In this document: positions 33,981 to 43,948 of the stretch, one piece after another
How the letters are laid out: each line of letters begins with the position of its first letter
Numbering within the stretch: position 1 is the stretch's first letter
Source of the DNA: Aestuariibius violaceus
GTDB lineage: Bacteria; Pseudomonadota; Alphaproteobacteria; Rhodobacterales; Rhodobacteraceae
Assembly: GCF_040779325.2 (NCBI RefSeq)
Contig: NZ_JBFONT020000007.1
Span: 1-64,000 of the forward strand
DNA: 64,000 bases
Direction: 5' to 3'
Notes under the pieces: model-generated
The model's input: only the letters and a program-made list of their open reading frames with translations
Databases searched by the model: none
What the model was told of the DNA's origin: nothing
Translations under genes and position numbers: made by a program

Positions 33981-35270
33981 CTAGAGCAACGCAGCTTCCC
34001 GACGAGCGGGGCACCCTTTGCGGGGGCAAACGCGGCAGCTGGATCCGACCTCAAGGGCATCCGGACGCTCGGGCGCATCGCCTAACAACAGCATCGTTGC
34101 CTCGATCACGGGCGGGTCGTCGAAGCTGGGTGTGCCGCGGATCTCGGCAATCGCGTAGGCGCTGAAGCGTGAGGGCGGAACATCCGGCATCGCCAGCTCT
34201 CCCCGTACCGGCTGACCCACCCGGCCAAGAGCGGTGAAGACCGGCCAAAGCGGACAGGCCGCGCCCAGCCGGGGCACCGAGAACCCAGCGATCGGCTTTC
34301 GAAAAAGGATCGCGCCCGCCGGATCGCACAGGATCAGCCCGGCGGGCCGCCCCTTGAGCCCTGTTGTTCCAACAGCAAGGCGGCGGAGTACGCAGCCGAT
34401 CGGGGCGCCCGTGCAGGCGGCGATCGCGCCGGGATCGGGGCCACAGACAGACACGGCGTCGGCCAGTCGGTCGAGGCTCAGCGCCTCAGCATCCACGGCG
34501 TATCGCATGAGGATGGGCCGGGCCGACTTGCGGATGGCAACCGGAAAATGACGTGCACAAAGATCGTCCACGGCGCCGGTGCCGCCTGTCTCCAGCGTGT
34601 CGATGAACCATCCTTGTGCATCGAAGAAGGCCAGAACCTCGTCCGTCGGAAGGCGCCCAGCGGCCTCCCCCGCCGAGGTGTCAAGGTAATCGACAAGCGA
34701 CTGGCTGCTCTCCGCCAGACGGACACTGTCGTTATAGAGATTGGCGTGGAATCGCTGCCGCCAGTCGGCGTCGAGATCACCGCCATTGACCAGGATGGAT
34801 GAGGTCGACCGGATTGCTGTCACCGCCGAGATCACGTCGTGTAGCGCGGCGGCCAGGTCGGGGTCATGGGCCATTCGGTCACCCAGCGCCTCTACCTGGT
34901 CGGTCAGGGTATCGATCTCGCGGGCCTGCCGGGCCAAAAGTGTAGCCCAGCCGGGAAAGCGCGCCGTCATCTCTGCTGCACGGTCGAACTCAGGCGCGGC
35001 GCCACCGCCGTCGGCCAGACCGGCAGCGGCCGCGCGCACCTCCTCGATCAAAGCCACATCGGCTGCCGCAGAGAGCGTACGCGGATCAACGTCCAGATTA
35101 CGGGCAATGCGGGCCAGCAGCTTGCCGCCGATTCTGCGGCGGTTGTGTTCGATGAGGTTGAGGTACGAGGGCGAGATCTCAACCTGGCGTGCAAGCTCCG
35201 CCTGCTGCACGCCAAGGGCGATCCGCCGTTCACGGATGCGGGAGCCTACATGGACCGCTGTCTGCACCAT
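33981..35270 (-). CDS. XRE-family short-chain acyl-CoA regulator (ScfR/RamB-like)
   Basis: A 429-residue regulator. The N-terminal XRE helix-turn-helix is RERRIALGVQQAELARQV followed by ISPSYLNLIEHNRRRIGGK. The long C-terminal part resembles the DUF2083 domain of regulators that sense short-chain acyl-CoA in acetate/propionate metabolism and ends in SSCRVCPRKGCPAR, which may bind metal. It is divergent from an ABC transporter operon followed by acs, a fitting target set. The ATG at 35270 has AGGGGAAA upstream. Confidence 0.82.
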   Translation of the reverse strand: MVQTAVHVGSRIRERRIALGVQQAELARQVEISPSYLNLIEHNRRRIGGKLLARIARNLDVDPRTLSAAADVALIEEVRAAAAGLADGGGAAPEFDRAAEMTARFPGWATLLARQAREIDTLTDQVEALGDRMAHDPDLAAALHDVISAVTAIRSTSSILVNGGDLDADWRQRFHANLYNDSVRLAESSQSLVDYLDTSAGEAAGRLPTDEVLAFFDAQGWFIDTLETGGTGAVDDLCARHFPVAIRKSARPILMRYAVDAEALSLDRLADAVSVCGPDPGAIAACTGAPIGCVLRRLAVGTTGLKGRPAGLILCDPAGAILFRKPIAGFSVPRLGAACPLWPVFTALGRVGQPVRGELAMPDVPPSRFSAYAIAEIRGTPSFDDPPVIEATMLLLGDAPERPDALEVGSSCRVCPRKGCPARREAALL

Positions 35271-35320
35271 CCGATTTCCCCTGAGATTTCAACGCGTCTC
35301 TGCGCTGCATCGAAAAGAAC

Positions 35321-35362
35321 TTTACAGAACCGGCGCTGCCGTATGTCGATAAGTTTACAGAA
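35321..35362. promoter_or_regulatory. Direct repeats TTTACAGAA, candidate regulator sites
   Basis: TTTACAGAA occurs at 35321-35329 and again at 35354-35362, 33 bp apart (about three helical turns). Both lie in the divergent promoter region between the ScfR/RamB-like gene and the transporter operon. They may be binding sites of that regulator. Confidence 0.5.
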
Positions 35363-35488
35363 AAATCCAGTATTTAAAAGGTGTTGTTGATAGGTTTTCC
35401 GATGCAGGTCATGGTTCGGCAGCGCTGTAAAGCGCCGGCGGCGGGCAGGAGGAGCCCTTTAGCCGCCAGTTTTATTCGGGAGGATAAC

Positions 35489-36865
35489 ATGTCGAAATCG
35501 ACCTTCACGCGCCGTCGGGTGCTCAAAACGGGGGCCGTGTCGGGTGCCGCGCTGGCGACCCCGACGATCTTTACCAGCAAGGTTTGGGCGGACGCCCATA
35601 CCGGCTTCACCAACGCCCCCACCGGCGACACCGTGACGCTCGGCTTCAACGTGCCGCAGACCGGCCCCTATGCCGACGAAGGCGCGGACGAATTGCGGGC
35701 CTTCGAACTGGCGGTCGAGCATCTGAACGGCGAAGGCGACGGCGGGATGCTGCAGACCTTCTCATCCAAGACGCTGGACGGGACCGGCATCATGGGCAAG
35801 CGGGTCGAATACGTGACCGGCGACACCCAGACCAAATCGGACGCCGCCCGTGCCTCTGCCCGGTCGATGATCGAAAAGGACGGCGCGGTGATGATCTCCG
35901 GCGGCTCGTCCTCGGGCGTGGCCGTGGCCGTGCAGGCGCTCTGCCAGGAGGCGGGCATCATCTTCATGGCCGGTCTGACCCACTCGAACGACACGACCGG
36001 CAAGGACCGGAAGGCCAACGGCTTCCGCCACTTCTTCAATTCCTACATGTCCGGTGCGGCGCTCGCCCCGATCCTTGCCGATCAGTACGGCAGCGACCGG
36101 AAGGCCTATCACCTGACGGCCGACTACAACTGGGGCTACACGACTGAGGAAGCCATCCGCGCCTCGACCGAGGCGATGGGCTGGGAAACCGTGAACTCCG
36201 TCAAGACGCCGCTCACCCAGACCGACTTCTCGTCCTACATCGCGCCGGTCCTGAATTCGGGCGCGGACGTGCTGGTGCTGAACCACTACGGCGGCAACAT
36301 GGTCAACTCGCTGACCAACGCCGTTCAGTTCGGCCTGCGCGAGGCCCAGGCCAACGGCAAGGACTTCCAGATCGTCGTGCCGCTCTATTCCGAGCTGATG
36401 GCCCGCGGCGCGGGTCAGAACATCGCCGGGATCCTCGGCTCGCAGAACTGGGACTGGAAGCTGGAAAACCAGCTGGGCGAAAAGTACACCGGCACCAATG
36501 CCTTCGTGCAGAGCTTCGGCCAGAAATACGGCTTCCCGCCGTCCCAGGCCGCCCATACCTGCTATGTGCAGACGCTGCTCTATGCGGATGCGGTCCAACG
36601 GGCGGGCAGCTTCCAGCCCTGCGCCGTGGTCGAGGCCCTGGAAGGGTTCGAGTTCGACGGGCTCGGCAACGGCCCGACGCTCTACCGGGCCGATGATCAC
36701 CAGTGCTTCAAGGACGTCGTCGTCGTGCGGGGCAAGGAGAACCCCGAGAACGAGTTCGACCTTGTGGAAATCGTCGAGGTCACGCCGGTCGATCAGGTCA
36801 CCTATGCCCCCGACCACCCGCAATTCGCGGGCGGCTCGCTGGGATCGTGCAACAACGGCGCCTGA
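35489..36865 (+). CDS. LIV-type ABC transporter, substrate-binding protein
   Basis: The 458-residue product has a twin-arginine signal (FTRRRVLKTGAVSGAALA, cleavage after WADA) and a type-I branched-chain-amino-acid-like fold: VTLGFNVPQTGPYADEGADE, GGSSSGVAVAVQALCQEAG and DVLVLNHYGGNMVNSL. The ATG at 35489 has GGGAGGATAA upstream. The family binds many compounds besides amino acids, including urea, amides and carboxylates. The adjacent acs gene argues for a carboxylate or precursor, by inference. Confidence 0.88.
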   Translation: MSKSTFTRRRVLKTGAVSGAALATPTIFTSKVWADAHTGFTNAPTGDTVTLGFNVPQTGPYADEGADELRAFELAVEHLNGEGDGGMLQTFSSKTLDGTGIMGKRVEYVTGDTQTKSDAARASARSMIEKDGAVMISGGSSSGVAVAVQALCQEAGIIFMAGLTHSNDTTGKDRKANGFRHFFNSYMSGAALAPILADQYGSDRKAYHLTADYNWGYTTEEAIRASTEAMGWETVNSVKTPLTQTDFSSYIAPVLNSGADVLVLNHYGGNMVNSLTNAVQFGLREAQANGKDFQIVVPLYSELMARGAGQNIAGILGSQNWDWKLENQLGEKYTGTNAFVQSFGQKYGFPPSQAAHTCYVQTLLYADAVQRAGSFQPCAVVEALEGFEFDGLGNGPTLYRADDHQCFKDVVVVRGKENPENEFDLVEIVEVTPVDQVTYAPDHPQFAGGSLGSCNNGA

Positions 36866-36889
36866 TCGCCTGACCGTTCGCAAATCGCT

Positions 36890-36910
36890 GCCGGCCCTTG
36901 ACGGGCCGGC
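36890..36910 (+). other. Intercistronic hairpin after LIV binding-protein gene
   Basis: GCCGGCCC (36890-36897) and GGGCCGGC (36903-36910) form a perfect 8-bp stem with loop TTGAC. No T-run follows. As after the inositol binding-protein gene, it probably stabilises the abundant binding-protein message. Confidence 0.6.
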
Positions 36911-36952
36911 GGTCCCCTCCCTTGCGGCTGACGCCATCGAAAGGGCTCCGCC

Positions 36953-37984
36953 ATGGATCAGATCATCGTCCAAATCCTCAACGGCCTCGACAAGGGGTCG
37001 GCCTATGCGCTGATCGCGCTGGGGCTGACGCTTATTTTCGGCACGCTCGGCGTGGTGAACTTCGCACACGGCGCGCTTTTCATGCTCGGCGCGTTCTGCT
37101 CGGTCATCATGTCGCGCCTGCTGACGCTCAGCCACGAGGTGGTCGACGAGACGCGCACCGATTTCCTGGGCAACCCCCTGAAAGTCGACGTGCCCTACGT
37201 CTACGACTGGTTCGGAGAGCCCGCGGGCAACGCCATCATCGACTGGGCGGTGCCGCTGGCCATCCTCTTTTCGATCCCCGTCATGATCCTGGTCGGCTTC
37301 GCGATGGAGCGGGGACTGATCAAGCACTTCTACAAGCGCCCGCATGCCGACCAGATCCTGGTGACCTTCGGCCTGGCCATCGTGCTGCAGGAGATCATCA
37401 AGTATTTCTTCGGCGCCAACCCGATCCAGACCCCCGCGCCGGATGCGTTCCGCGGTTCGCTCGATTTCGGGGCTTTCCTGGGCTTCGATCCGCTGACGAT
37501 CATGTATCCCTACTGGCGACTGGTTTACTTCTTCTTCGCGGCCGTCGTCATCGCCGGTGTCTTCGCCTTCCTGCAATTCACCACCTTCGGGATGGTCGTC
37601 CGCGCCGGGATGGCCGATCGGGAAACCGTCGGCATGCTGGGCATCGATATCGACAAGCGCTTCACCATGATGTTCGGCCTCGCCGCCGCGGTCGCAGGGG
37701 TCGCGGGGGTGATGTACGCGCCGATCGTCGCGCCGAACTACCATATGGGAATGGACTTCCTCGTCCTGTCCTTCGTCGTGGTGGTCGTGGGCGGCATGGG
37801 ATCGCTGCCGGGCGCCGTCTTCGCGGGCTTCCTTCTGGGCATCCTCGAAAGCTTCGCCTCGATGCCCGCGGTGGTCGATCTGCTGCCCGGCATCAACCAG
37901 ATCATCATCTACCTCGTAGCCATCATCATTCTGCTGACCCGTCCGCGGGGCCTTATGGGCCGCAAGGGCGTGATGGAGGAGTAA
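36953..37984 (+). CDS. LIV-type ABC transporter, permease (LivH-like)
   Basis: A 343-residue membrane protein beginning IIVQILNGLDKGSAYALIAL with the LivH hallmark LTLIFGTLGVVNFAHGALFMLG. The coupling-loop region is RAGMADRETVGMLGIDIDK. About eight helices are visible. It has an insert at about 60-90 (DETRTDFLGNPLKVDVPYVY) that is longer than in typical LivH. It precedes the LivM-like gene by 4 bp. Confidence 0.9.
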   Translation: MDQIIVQILNGLDKGSAYALIALGLTLIFGTLGVVNFAHGALFMLGAFCSVIMSRLLTLSHEVVDETRTDFLGNPLKVDVPYVYDWFGEPAGNAIIDWAVPLAILFSIPVMILVGFAMERGLIKHFYKRPHADQILVTFGLAIVLQEIIKYFFGANPIQTPAPDAFRGSLDFGAFLGFDPLTIMYPYWRLVYFFFAAVVIAGVFAFLQFTTFGMVVRAGMADRETVGMLGIDIDKRFTMMFGLAAAVAGVAGVMYAPIVAPNYHMGMDFLVLSFVVVVVGGMGSLPGAVFAGFLLGILESFASMPAVVDLLPGINQIIIYLVAIIILLTRPRGLMGRKGVMEE

Positions 37985-37988
37985 TCCC

Positions 37989-39272
37989 ATGACCGACCAG
38001 ACCACCGACACGCCCCCCCTCGCCGGCGGCGCCAAGGGTCGCAGGGCCGGCACGTCCGGCCGCACCCTGGGGCTGGGGCGAAAGGATTTCGGGCTCCTCA
38101 CGATCGTGGCGATCCTGGCGCTGCTGGCACCGTTTCTCCTGAACCCGTTCCCGGAAAGCACGGCGCTAGCGCAGTTCAACGCGGGCTATCCGGACCTGAT
38201 GCAGCGCTTCGTGATCTTCGGGATCTTCGCGATCGGCTTCAACATCCTGTTCGGACTGACCGGATACCTCTCCTTCGGACACGCGGCCTTCCTCGGCGTC
38301 GGCTCCTATGCGGCGATCTGGATGATGAAGCTTGTGACCACCAACGTCATTCCGGCGATCATCATGGGGATCCTTCTCGCCGGCGTCTTCGCGCTGGTGG
38401 TGGGCTTCGTATCGCTGCGCCGGTCAGGCATCTACTTCTCGATCCTCACGCTCGCCTTCGCACAGATGTCCTATGCGCTGGCCTATTCCGTCCTGACCCC
38501 GATCACCGGCGGCGAGACGGGCCTCCAGCTCAAGGTCACGGACAACCCGATCCTCGATGGCGACACCGCCGGGATCGGACGCGCGAACCTCTTCGGGCTC
38601 GACATGAAATCGTCTTACATCCTCGAATTCGGGGATTGGCAGTTCACCTTCAATACCGGCTACTACATCTGCGCGGTGGTGCTGATCCTGGCCTTCTATC
38701 TCTCGATCCGCATCTTCCGCTCGCCCTTCGGGATGATGCTGCGGGCGGTGAAGTCGAACCAGAACCGGATGAACTATACCGGGCTCAGCCCCAAGCCGTA
38801 CACGCTGGCCGCCTTCGTCATCTCCGGCATGTATGCGGGCCTTGCTGGTGGCCTGATGGTCGCGATGGACACCCAGGTGGGGCCCGAACGGATGTTCTGG
38901 ACGGCGTCTGGCGAGGTCGTCCTGATGACGATCCTCGGGGGGGCCGGATCCCTGATCGGGCCGGTGCTGGGCGCTGGGTTCATCAAGTATATGGAGAATA
39001 TCCTCTCGAAGATTAACAAGGGCATCCTCGAGCAGTGGTACAGCTTCATGCCCGACGGGATGAGCGACATGTTCGTCGTCGTCACCGACCTTTTCGTCGG
39101 CAAGCAATGGCACCTGACGCTCGGCATCCTCTTCATGCTCGTCGTCATCTTCCTGCCCGGCGGTCTTGTTCAGGGTGGCCAGAAGATCGCCACGGTCTTC
39201 CGCCGGGGCCGCAAGGCCGGATCGGTCGAAAAGGATGCGGCCGAACAACAACCGCCGCATTCCGCCGAATAA
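37989..39272 (+). CDS. LIV-type ABC transporter, permease (LivM-like)
   Basis: A 427-residue second permease. The LivM signature GIFAIGFNILFGLTGYLSFGHAAFLGVGSY is in the N-terminal third, and the coupling loop LRAVKSNQNRMNYTGLSPK in the middle. A cytoplasmic N-terminal extension of about 30 residues and a polar C-terminal tail (RRGRKAGSVEKDAAEQ) are present. It lies between LivH- and LivG-like genes with short gaps. Confidence 0.9.
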   Translation: MTDQTTDTPPLAGGAKGRRAGTSGRTLGLGRKDFGLLTIVAILALLAPFLLNPFPESTALAQFNAGYPDLMQRFVIFGIFAIGFNILFGLTGYLSFGHAAFLGVGSYAAIWMMKLVTTNVIPAIIMGILLAGVFALVVGFVSLRRSGIYFSILTLAFAQMSYALAYSVLTPITGGETGLQLKVTDNPILDGDTAGIGRANLFGLDMKSSYILEFGDWQFTFNTGYYICAVVLILAFYLSIRIFRSPFGMMLRAVKSNQNRMNYTGLSPKPYTLAAFVISGMYAGLAGGLMVAMDTQVGPERMFWTASGEVVLMTILGGAGSLIGPVLGAGFIKYMENILSKINKGILEQWYSFMPDGMSDMFVVVTDLFVGKQWHLTLGILFMLVVIFLPGGLVQGGQKIATVFRRGRKAGSVEKDAAEQQPPHSAE

Positions 39273-39284
39273 GGAGACGGACAG

Positions 39285-40043
39285 ATGGGCATTCTCGAAG
39301 TCAAAGGTGTCGGCAAGCGCTTCGGCGGGCTGCAGGCGCTGTCGGACGTGAACCTCTCGGTCGCCGAGAACAGCGTGCATGCGATCATCGGGCCGAACGG
39401 GGCAGGCAAGTCGACGCTCCTGAACTGCCTCGTCGGCAAGCTGATGCCCGATACCGGGTCGGTGATGTTCGACGGGCAGTCGGTGCTGGGGCGCAAGCCG
39501 CATGAGATCAACCAGATGGGGATCTCCCGGGTTTTCCAGACGCCTGAGATCTTCGCCGATCTCTCGGTGATCGAGAATGTCGTCATCCCCTGCTTCGCCA
39601 AACGCGACGGCGCCTTCCGGATGCACGCGATCGAAAGCTTTGCCAACGAAAGGGCGATCATTGAAGAGGGCGAGCGGATGCTCGACGACCTGGGCATGCT
39701 GGACAAGCGCGATATCCATGCGGGTTCTCTCTCCCGCGGGGACAAGCGGCGGCTCGAGATGGCGATGTGCCTCGTGCAGGAACCGAAGCTGCTGCTGCTC
39801 GACGAACCGACGGCCGGCATGGCGCGGGCGGATACGAACAACACGATCGATCTGCTCAAACAGATCCGCGACCGGCGCAACATCACGATGTGCATCATCG
39901 AGCATGACATGCACGTCGTCTTCTCGCTCGCCGAACGGATCACCGTGCTCGCCCAGGGCACCCCGCTGGTCGAGGAGACGCCCGAGAACATCAAGGGCCA
40001 CCCGAAGGTCCGAGAAGCCTATCTCGGCGAGGCCCAAGTCTGA
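39285..40043 (+). CDS. LIV-type ABC transporter, ATP-binding protein (LivG-like)
   Basis: A 252-residue ATPase: Walker A GPNGAGKST, Q-loop region SRVFQTPEIF, signature LSRGDKRRLEMAMCL (Arg in place of the second Gly of LSGG), Walker B LLLLDEPTAGMAR, and switch His in IIEHDMHVV. A ribosome site GGAGACGG precedes the ATG. The tandem palindromes at 40055-40106 lie between this gene and livF. Confidence 0.9.
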   Translation: MGILEVKGVGKRFGGLQALSDVNLSVAENSVHAIIGPNGAGKSTLLNCLVGKLMPDTGSVMFDGQSVLGRKPHEINQMGISRVFQTPEIFADLSVIENVVIPCFAKRDGAFRMHAIESFANERAIIEEGERMLDDLGMLDKRDIHAGSLSRGDKRRLEMAMCLVQEPKLLLLDEPTAGMARADTNNTIDLLKQIRDRRNITMCIIEHDMHVVFSLAERITVLAQGTPLVEETPENIKGHPKVREAYLGEAQV

Positions 40044-40054
40044 TGCAACGCCGC

Positions 40055-40106
40055 CATTTTCTTCTAGAAGAAAATGCACGGGAAAATTCTTCTAGAAGAA
40101 TTTTCC
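40055..40106. repeat. Two adjacent long perfect palindromes around TTCTAGAA
   Basis: A perfect 22-bp palindrome (40055-40076, half CATTTTCTTCT) and a perfect 26-bp palindrome (40081-40106, half GGAAAATTCTTCT) stand four bases apart in the 82-bp livG-livF gap. Both are centred on TTCTAGAA. This AT-rich sequence contrasts with the surrounding genes and resembles repetitive palindromic elements of Rhodobacterales. It may act as an mRNA hairpin pair or as a mobile REP-like unit. Confidence 0.9.
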
Positions 40107-40125
40107 ACCGCCCGGAGGAACGCCC

Positions 40126-40875
<750 letters not shown>

Positions 40876-40881
40876 TTAACT

Positions 40882-40898
40882 GAGGGGGCGGTCCCCTC
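40882..40898 (+). terminator. Weak hairpin between livF and acs
   Basis: GAGGGG pairs with CCCCTC around a 5-base loop, 7 bp after the livF stop. There is no T-run, so it may attenuate rather than stop transcription into acs. Confidence 0.35.
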
Positions 40899-40973
40899 CG
40901 ACGTTATGCCGACCAGATACCGACCGGATGCCGCAGGAGGTTTTCGGCCGCGGAAAGCTTCAGGGAGAGAGCC

Positions 40974-42932
40974 ATGCTTGACGAAAACACCCCCATCTAT
41001 CCCCCCTCTGACGACGCCGCCTCCCACGCCCACGTGGACGCCGCGAAGTACGAGCAGATGTACCGGGAGAGCGTCCAAGACCCGGACAAATTCTGGGGCG
41101 AACATGGCAAGCGGATCGACTGGATCAAGCCCTACAGCACTGTAAAGAATACGAATTTCAACTTCGGCTCGGTCTCGATCAAATGGTACGAGGACGGCAC
41201 GCTGAACGTTGCCGCCAACTGCATCGACCGCCATCTGACAACCCGCGGCGACCAGACCGCGATCATCTGGGAGCCCGACGATCCGGCGGACGAGGCGCTG
41301 CACATCACCTACAGGCAGTTGCACGCCGAGACCTGCAAAATGGCCAACGTCCTCAAAGCATTGGGCGTCGGCAAAGGCGACCGCGTCGTCCTCTATTTGC
41401 CGATGATCCCCGAGGCCGCCTATGCGATGCTCGCCTGTGCCCGCATCGGCGCCATCCACTCAATCGTCTTCGCCGGCTTCTCGCCCGACGCGCTTGCCAA
41501 CCGGATCGACGACAGCGAGGCGAAGGTCGTCGTCACCGCCGACTGGGCGCCGCGCGGGGGACGCAAGACGGGCCTGAAAGACAATGTAAACAAGGCCTTG
41601 GTTAACTCGAACGAGGATCCGAAGGTGCTGGTCGTCAAACGCACCGGCGATCAGGTTGCCTGGGTGGCCGACCGCGACCACTGGCTGCATGAGATGGCCG
41701 CTGACGTCTCGGACGATTGCCCGCCTGAAGAGATGAACGCGGAAGATCCGCTCTTCATCCTCTACACCTCCGGCTCCACCGGCAAACCCAAGGGCGTCGT
41801 CCATTCAAGCGGCGGCTATCTCGTCTACGCTGCCATGACGCACGAGATCACATTCGATTACCATGATGGTGACGTCTACTGGTGTACCGCCGATGTCGGC
41901 TGGGTCACGGGCCACAGCTACATCGTTTACGGCCCGCTGGCCAACGGCGCGACGACGGTGATGTTCGAGGGGGTCCCGACCTATCCCGACGCCTCCCGCT
42001 TCTGGCAGGTCTGCGAAAAACACAAGGTGAATCAGTTCTATACGGCGCCGACCGCAATCCGCGCGCTGATGGGAAAGGGCAAGGAGTTCGTCGAGAAATG
42101 CGACCTCTCCGACCTCCGCATCCTCGGCACGGTGGGTGAGCCGATCAATCCGGAGGCCTGGAACTGGTACAACGACGTCGTCGGGAAGGGGAAGTGCCCC
42201 ATCGTTGATACGTGGTGGCAGACCGAGACGGGCGGCCACCTGCTGACACCGCTTCCCGGCGCGACCCCCTTGAAACCTGGCAGCGCAACGAAGCCGTTCT
42301 TCGGGATCAAGCCCCTCGTCCTCGACGCCGAAAGCGGCAAGATCCAGGAGGGCAACCCCGCCGAAGGCGTGCTTTGCATCGCCGATAGCTGGCCGTCGCA
42401 GATGCGCACGGTGTGGGGCGATCACGAACGCTTCGAGGCTACGTATTTCCAGCAATACAAGGGCTATTACTTCACCGGCGATGGCTGCCGCCGCGACGAG
42501 GATGGTGACTACTGGATCACCGGCCGGGTCGACGACGTCATCAACGTCTCCGGCCACCGGATGGGCACGGCCGAAGTCGAAAGTGCGCTCGTCGCGCATG
42601 AGGCGGTCTCGGAAGCGGCCGTGGTCGGCTACCCGCACCCGGTCAAAGGACAGGGCATTTACGCTTATGTAACGCTCATGAGCGATAGAGAGCCATCTGA
42701 CGAGTTGCGGAAGGAGCTTGAGACCTGGGTGCGCACTGAAATTGGCCCGATCGCCAAGCCGGACCTGATCCAGTGGGCCCCGGGCCTGCCGAAGACGCGG
42801 TCCGGCAAGATCATGCGCCGCATCCTGCGCAAGATCGCCGAGAACGAGCATGACGCCCTTGGTGACACGTCCACGCTGGCAGAACCCGAAGTTGTGGATG
42901 ATCTGATCGAGAACCGGATGAACCGCGATTGA
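40974..42932 (+). CDS. acs: Acetyl-CoA synthetase
   Basis: The 652-residue enzyme makes acetyl-CoA from acetate, ATP and CoA through an acetyl-adenylate. Motifs are FILYTSGSTGKPKGVVHSSG (phosphate loop), DVGWVTGHSYIVYGPL, VDTWWQTETGGHL (acyl pocket), YFTGDGCRRDEDGDYWITGR and the C-terminal PKTRSGKIMRR, whose Lys is the usual acetylation site. Length matches Acs. It follows the LIV-type transporter and is near the ScfR/RamB-like gene, which suggests joint control. Confidence 0.93.
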   Translation: MLDENTPIYPPSDDAASHAHVDAAKYEQMYRESVQDPDKFWGEHGKRIDWIKPYSTVKNTNFNFGSVSIKWYEDGTLNVAANCIDRHLTTRGDQTAIIWEPDDPADEALHITYRQLHAETCKMANVLKALGVGKGDRVVLYLPMIPEAAYAMLACARIGAIHSIVFAGFSPDALANRIDDSEAKVVVTADWAPRGGRKTGLKDNVNKALVNSNEDPKVLVVKRTGDQVAWVADRDHWLHEMAADVSDDCPPEEMNAEDPLFILYTSGSTGKPKGVVHSSGGYLVYAAMTHEITFDYHDGDVYWCTADVGWVTGHSYIVYGPLANGATTVMFEGVPTYPDASRFWQVCEKHKVNQFYTAPTAIRALMGKGKEFVEKCDLSDLRILGTVGEPINPEAWNWYNDVVGKGKCPIVDTWWQTETGGHLLTPLPGATPLKPGSATKPFFGIKPLVLDAESGKIQEGNPAEGVLCIADSWPSQMRTVWGDHERFEATYFQQYKGYYFTGDGCRRDEDGDYWITGRVDDVINVSGHRMGTAEVESALVAHEAVSEAAVVGYPHPVKGQGIYAYVTLMSDREPSDELRKELETWVRTEIGPIAKPDLIQWAPGLPKTRSGKIMRRILRKIAENEHDALGDTSTLAEPEVVDDLIENRMNRD

Positions 42933-43012
42933 TCGTTCGGGCCGTTAGTCTTTCGGTAACCATTTGTTCAGTTGCCGTTCGCGATTCTGGATCCGATCCG
43001 CTTTGATGGGCG

Positions 43013-43573
43013 TTGCTTCAGCATGCTGGGTGGCGGCGACAGCGATGGAGCCACTATGCCTGTCAATCCGCCTGGAGGGATAACCTTTCTGCAATCACCG
43101 GCCAAGATAGCGGCCAGGGACGGGGCAACGACAACACACTCGATCCGGGGGCGACCGGGCAAACCGGCGGTTCCGGCGAAACAGGCGGGACCGGGCAAAC
43201 CAAGACGGACAATGATAATAGCGGCGGCGCAAACAATCCGAATTCCGGCAACACTGGAGGGAACGGCAGCGTGACGCGACCGGTGTCAGTCGTACTACCT
43301 CCTGCGCCGCCGAAACCAGGGCTGATAGACGCCCTGACCGTCAACGCAACCACGGATATCCCGGCGCAGGATCTGACAATCGAGGAGGCACGAGCCTTGG
43401 CCGAGGCCGTTCAGAAGGAGCTAAGGCAGACCTCCCTTATCGAGCAGATGACACAGGTCAAGCAGGCAACCGAGACCACCGCGACAGAAGATCGGCGCTT
43501 TGCAGAAAGCGCAGAAACCGTTCGAGATATCGAACGGCCTAGAGGCGAAAGAACGGTCGACTTCGTAAACTAG
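43013..43573 (+). CDS. Hypothetical protein with Gly/Asn/Thr-rich region; start uncertain
   Basis: The unrecognised product has a low-complexity stretch (GQTGGSGETGGTGQT then GGANNPNSGNTGG), a Pro-rich linker (PPAPPKPG) and a charged helix (LTIEEARALAEAVQKELRQT). The frame has only a TTG start at 43013. In another frame an ATG at 43023 reads MLGGGDSDGATMPVNPPGG and would join the main frame if one base were restored near 43080, so a frameshift or a mis-assigned start is likely. No function can be given. Confidence 0.45.
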   Translation: MLQHAGWRRQRWSHYACQSAWRDNLSAITGQDSGQGRGNDNTLDPGATGQTGGSGETGGTGQTKTDNDNSGGANNPNSGNTGGNGSVTRPVSVVLPPAPPKPGLIDALTVNATTDIPAQDLTIEEARALAEAVQKELRQTSLIEQMTQVKQATETTATEDRRFAESAETVRDIERPRGERTVDFVN

Positions 43574-43654
43574 GAGGCAAACAAGGCTCCGTTTACCTGT
43601 CGTTAACGCGTTTTGTGCTAAGCTATCAACGGGGCGCGCAGAATCGGAAACACG

Positions 43655-43948
43655 ATGATGGACGTCACCCTTCCTAAGGCGGTGCCCGTATCCAATCTCA
43701 CGGGACGACCTGCCAACCCGAGCGTAAAACAGCCGGTCGAGGCGGTATCGCGTGCTGCAACCGGCGCCATTGATAAGCAATCCGTCGCGCCGCCAAAACC
43801 GGGACAACCGGTTACCATTACCCAACACAGCATTGCGGAAGCGGACAAGATCAACGATCTGCCGGACTACCTTAAAGCGGTGGAGAAGACGCTAAAACCC
43901 TATGACATGCCTATGCTTCCAGCTGATCCGAACGCGAAACCGTCCTAA
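43655..43948 (+). CDS. Hypothetical 97-residue protein
   Basis: It begins with two ATGs (MMDVTLPK) and has no recognised family. The composition is rich in Pro, Ala, Val and Lys, with one probable amphipathic helix (ADKINDLPDYLKAVEKTLKP). There is no signal peptide and only a weak ribosome site. It lies upstream of accB; many relatives have aroQ in this position, but this is not AroQ. Confidence 0.5.
   Translation: MMDVTLPKAVPVSNLTGRPANPSVKQPVEAVSRAATGAIDKQSVAPPKPGQPVTITQHSIAEADKINDLPDYLKAVEKTLKPYDMPMLPADPNAKPS

Noticed and set aside
35762..38179. 805-codon reverse-strand open frame
   Set aside because: It lies antisense to the LIV binding-protein and permease genes, has His/Asp-rich low-complexity composition and no domains; a high-GC shadow frame.
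38424..40079. 551-codon reverse-strand open frame
   Set aside because: Shadow of livM- and livG-like genes, with no recognisable motif.
43655..43948. aroQ upstream of accB
   Set aside because: The 97-residue product has none of the dehydroquinase motifs and is too short.
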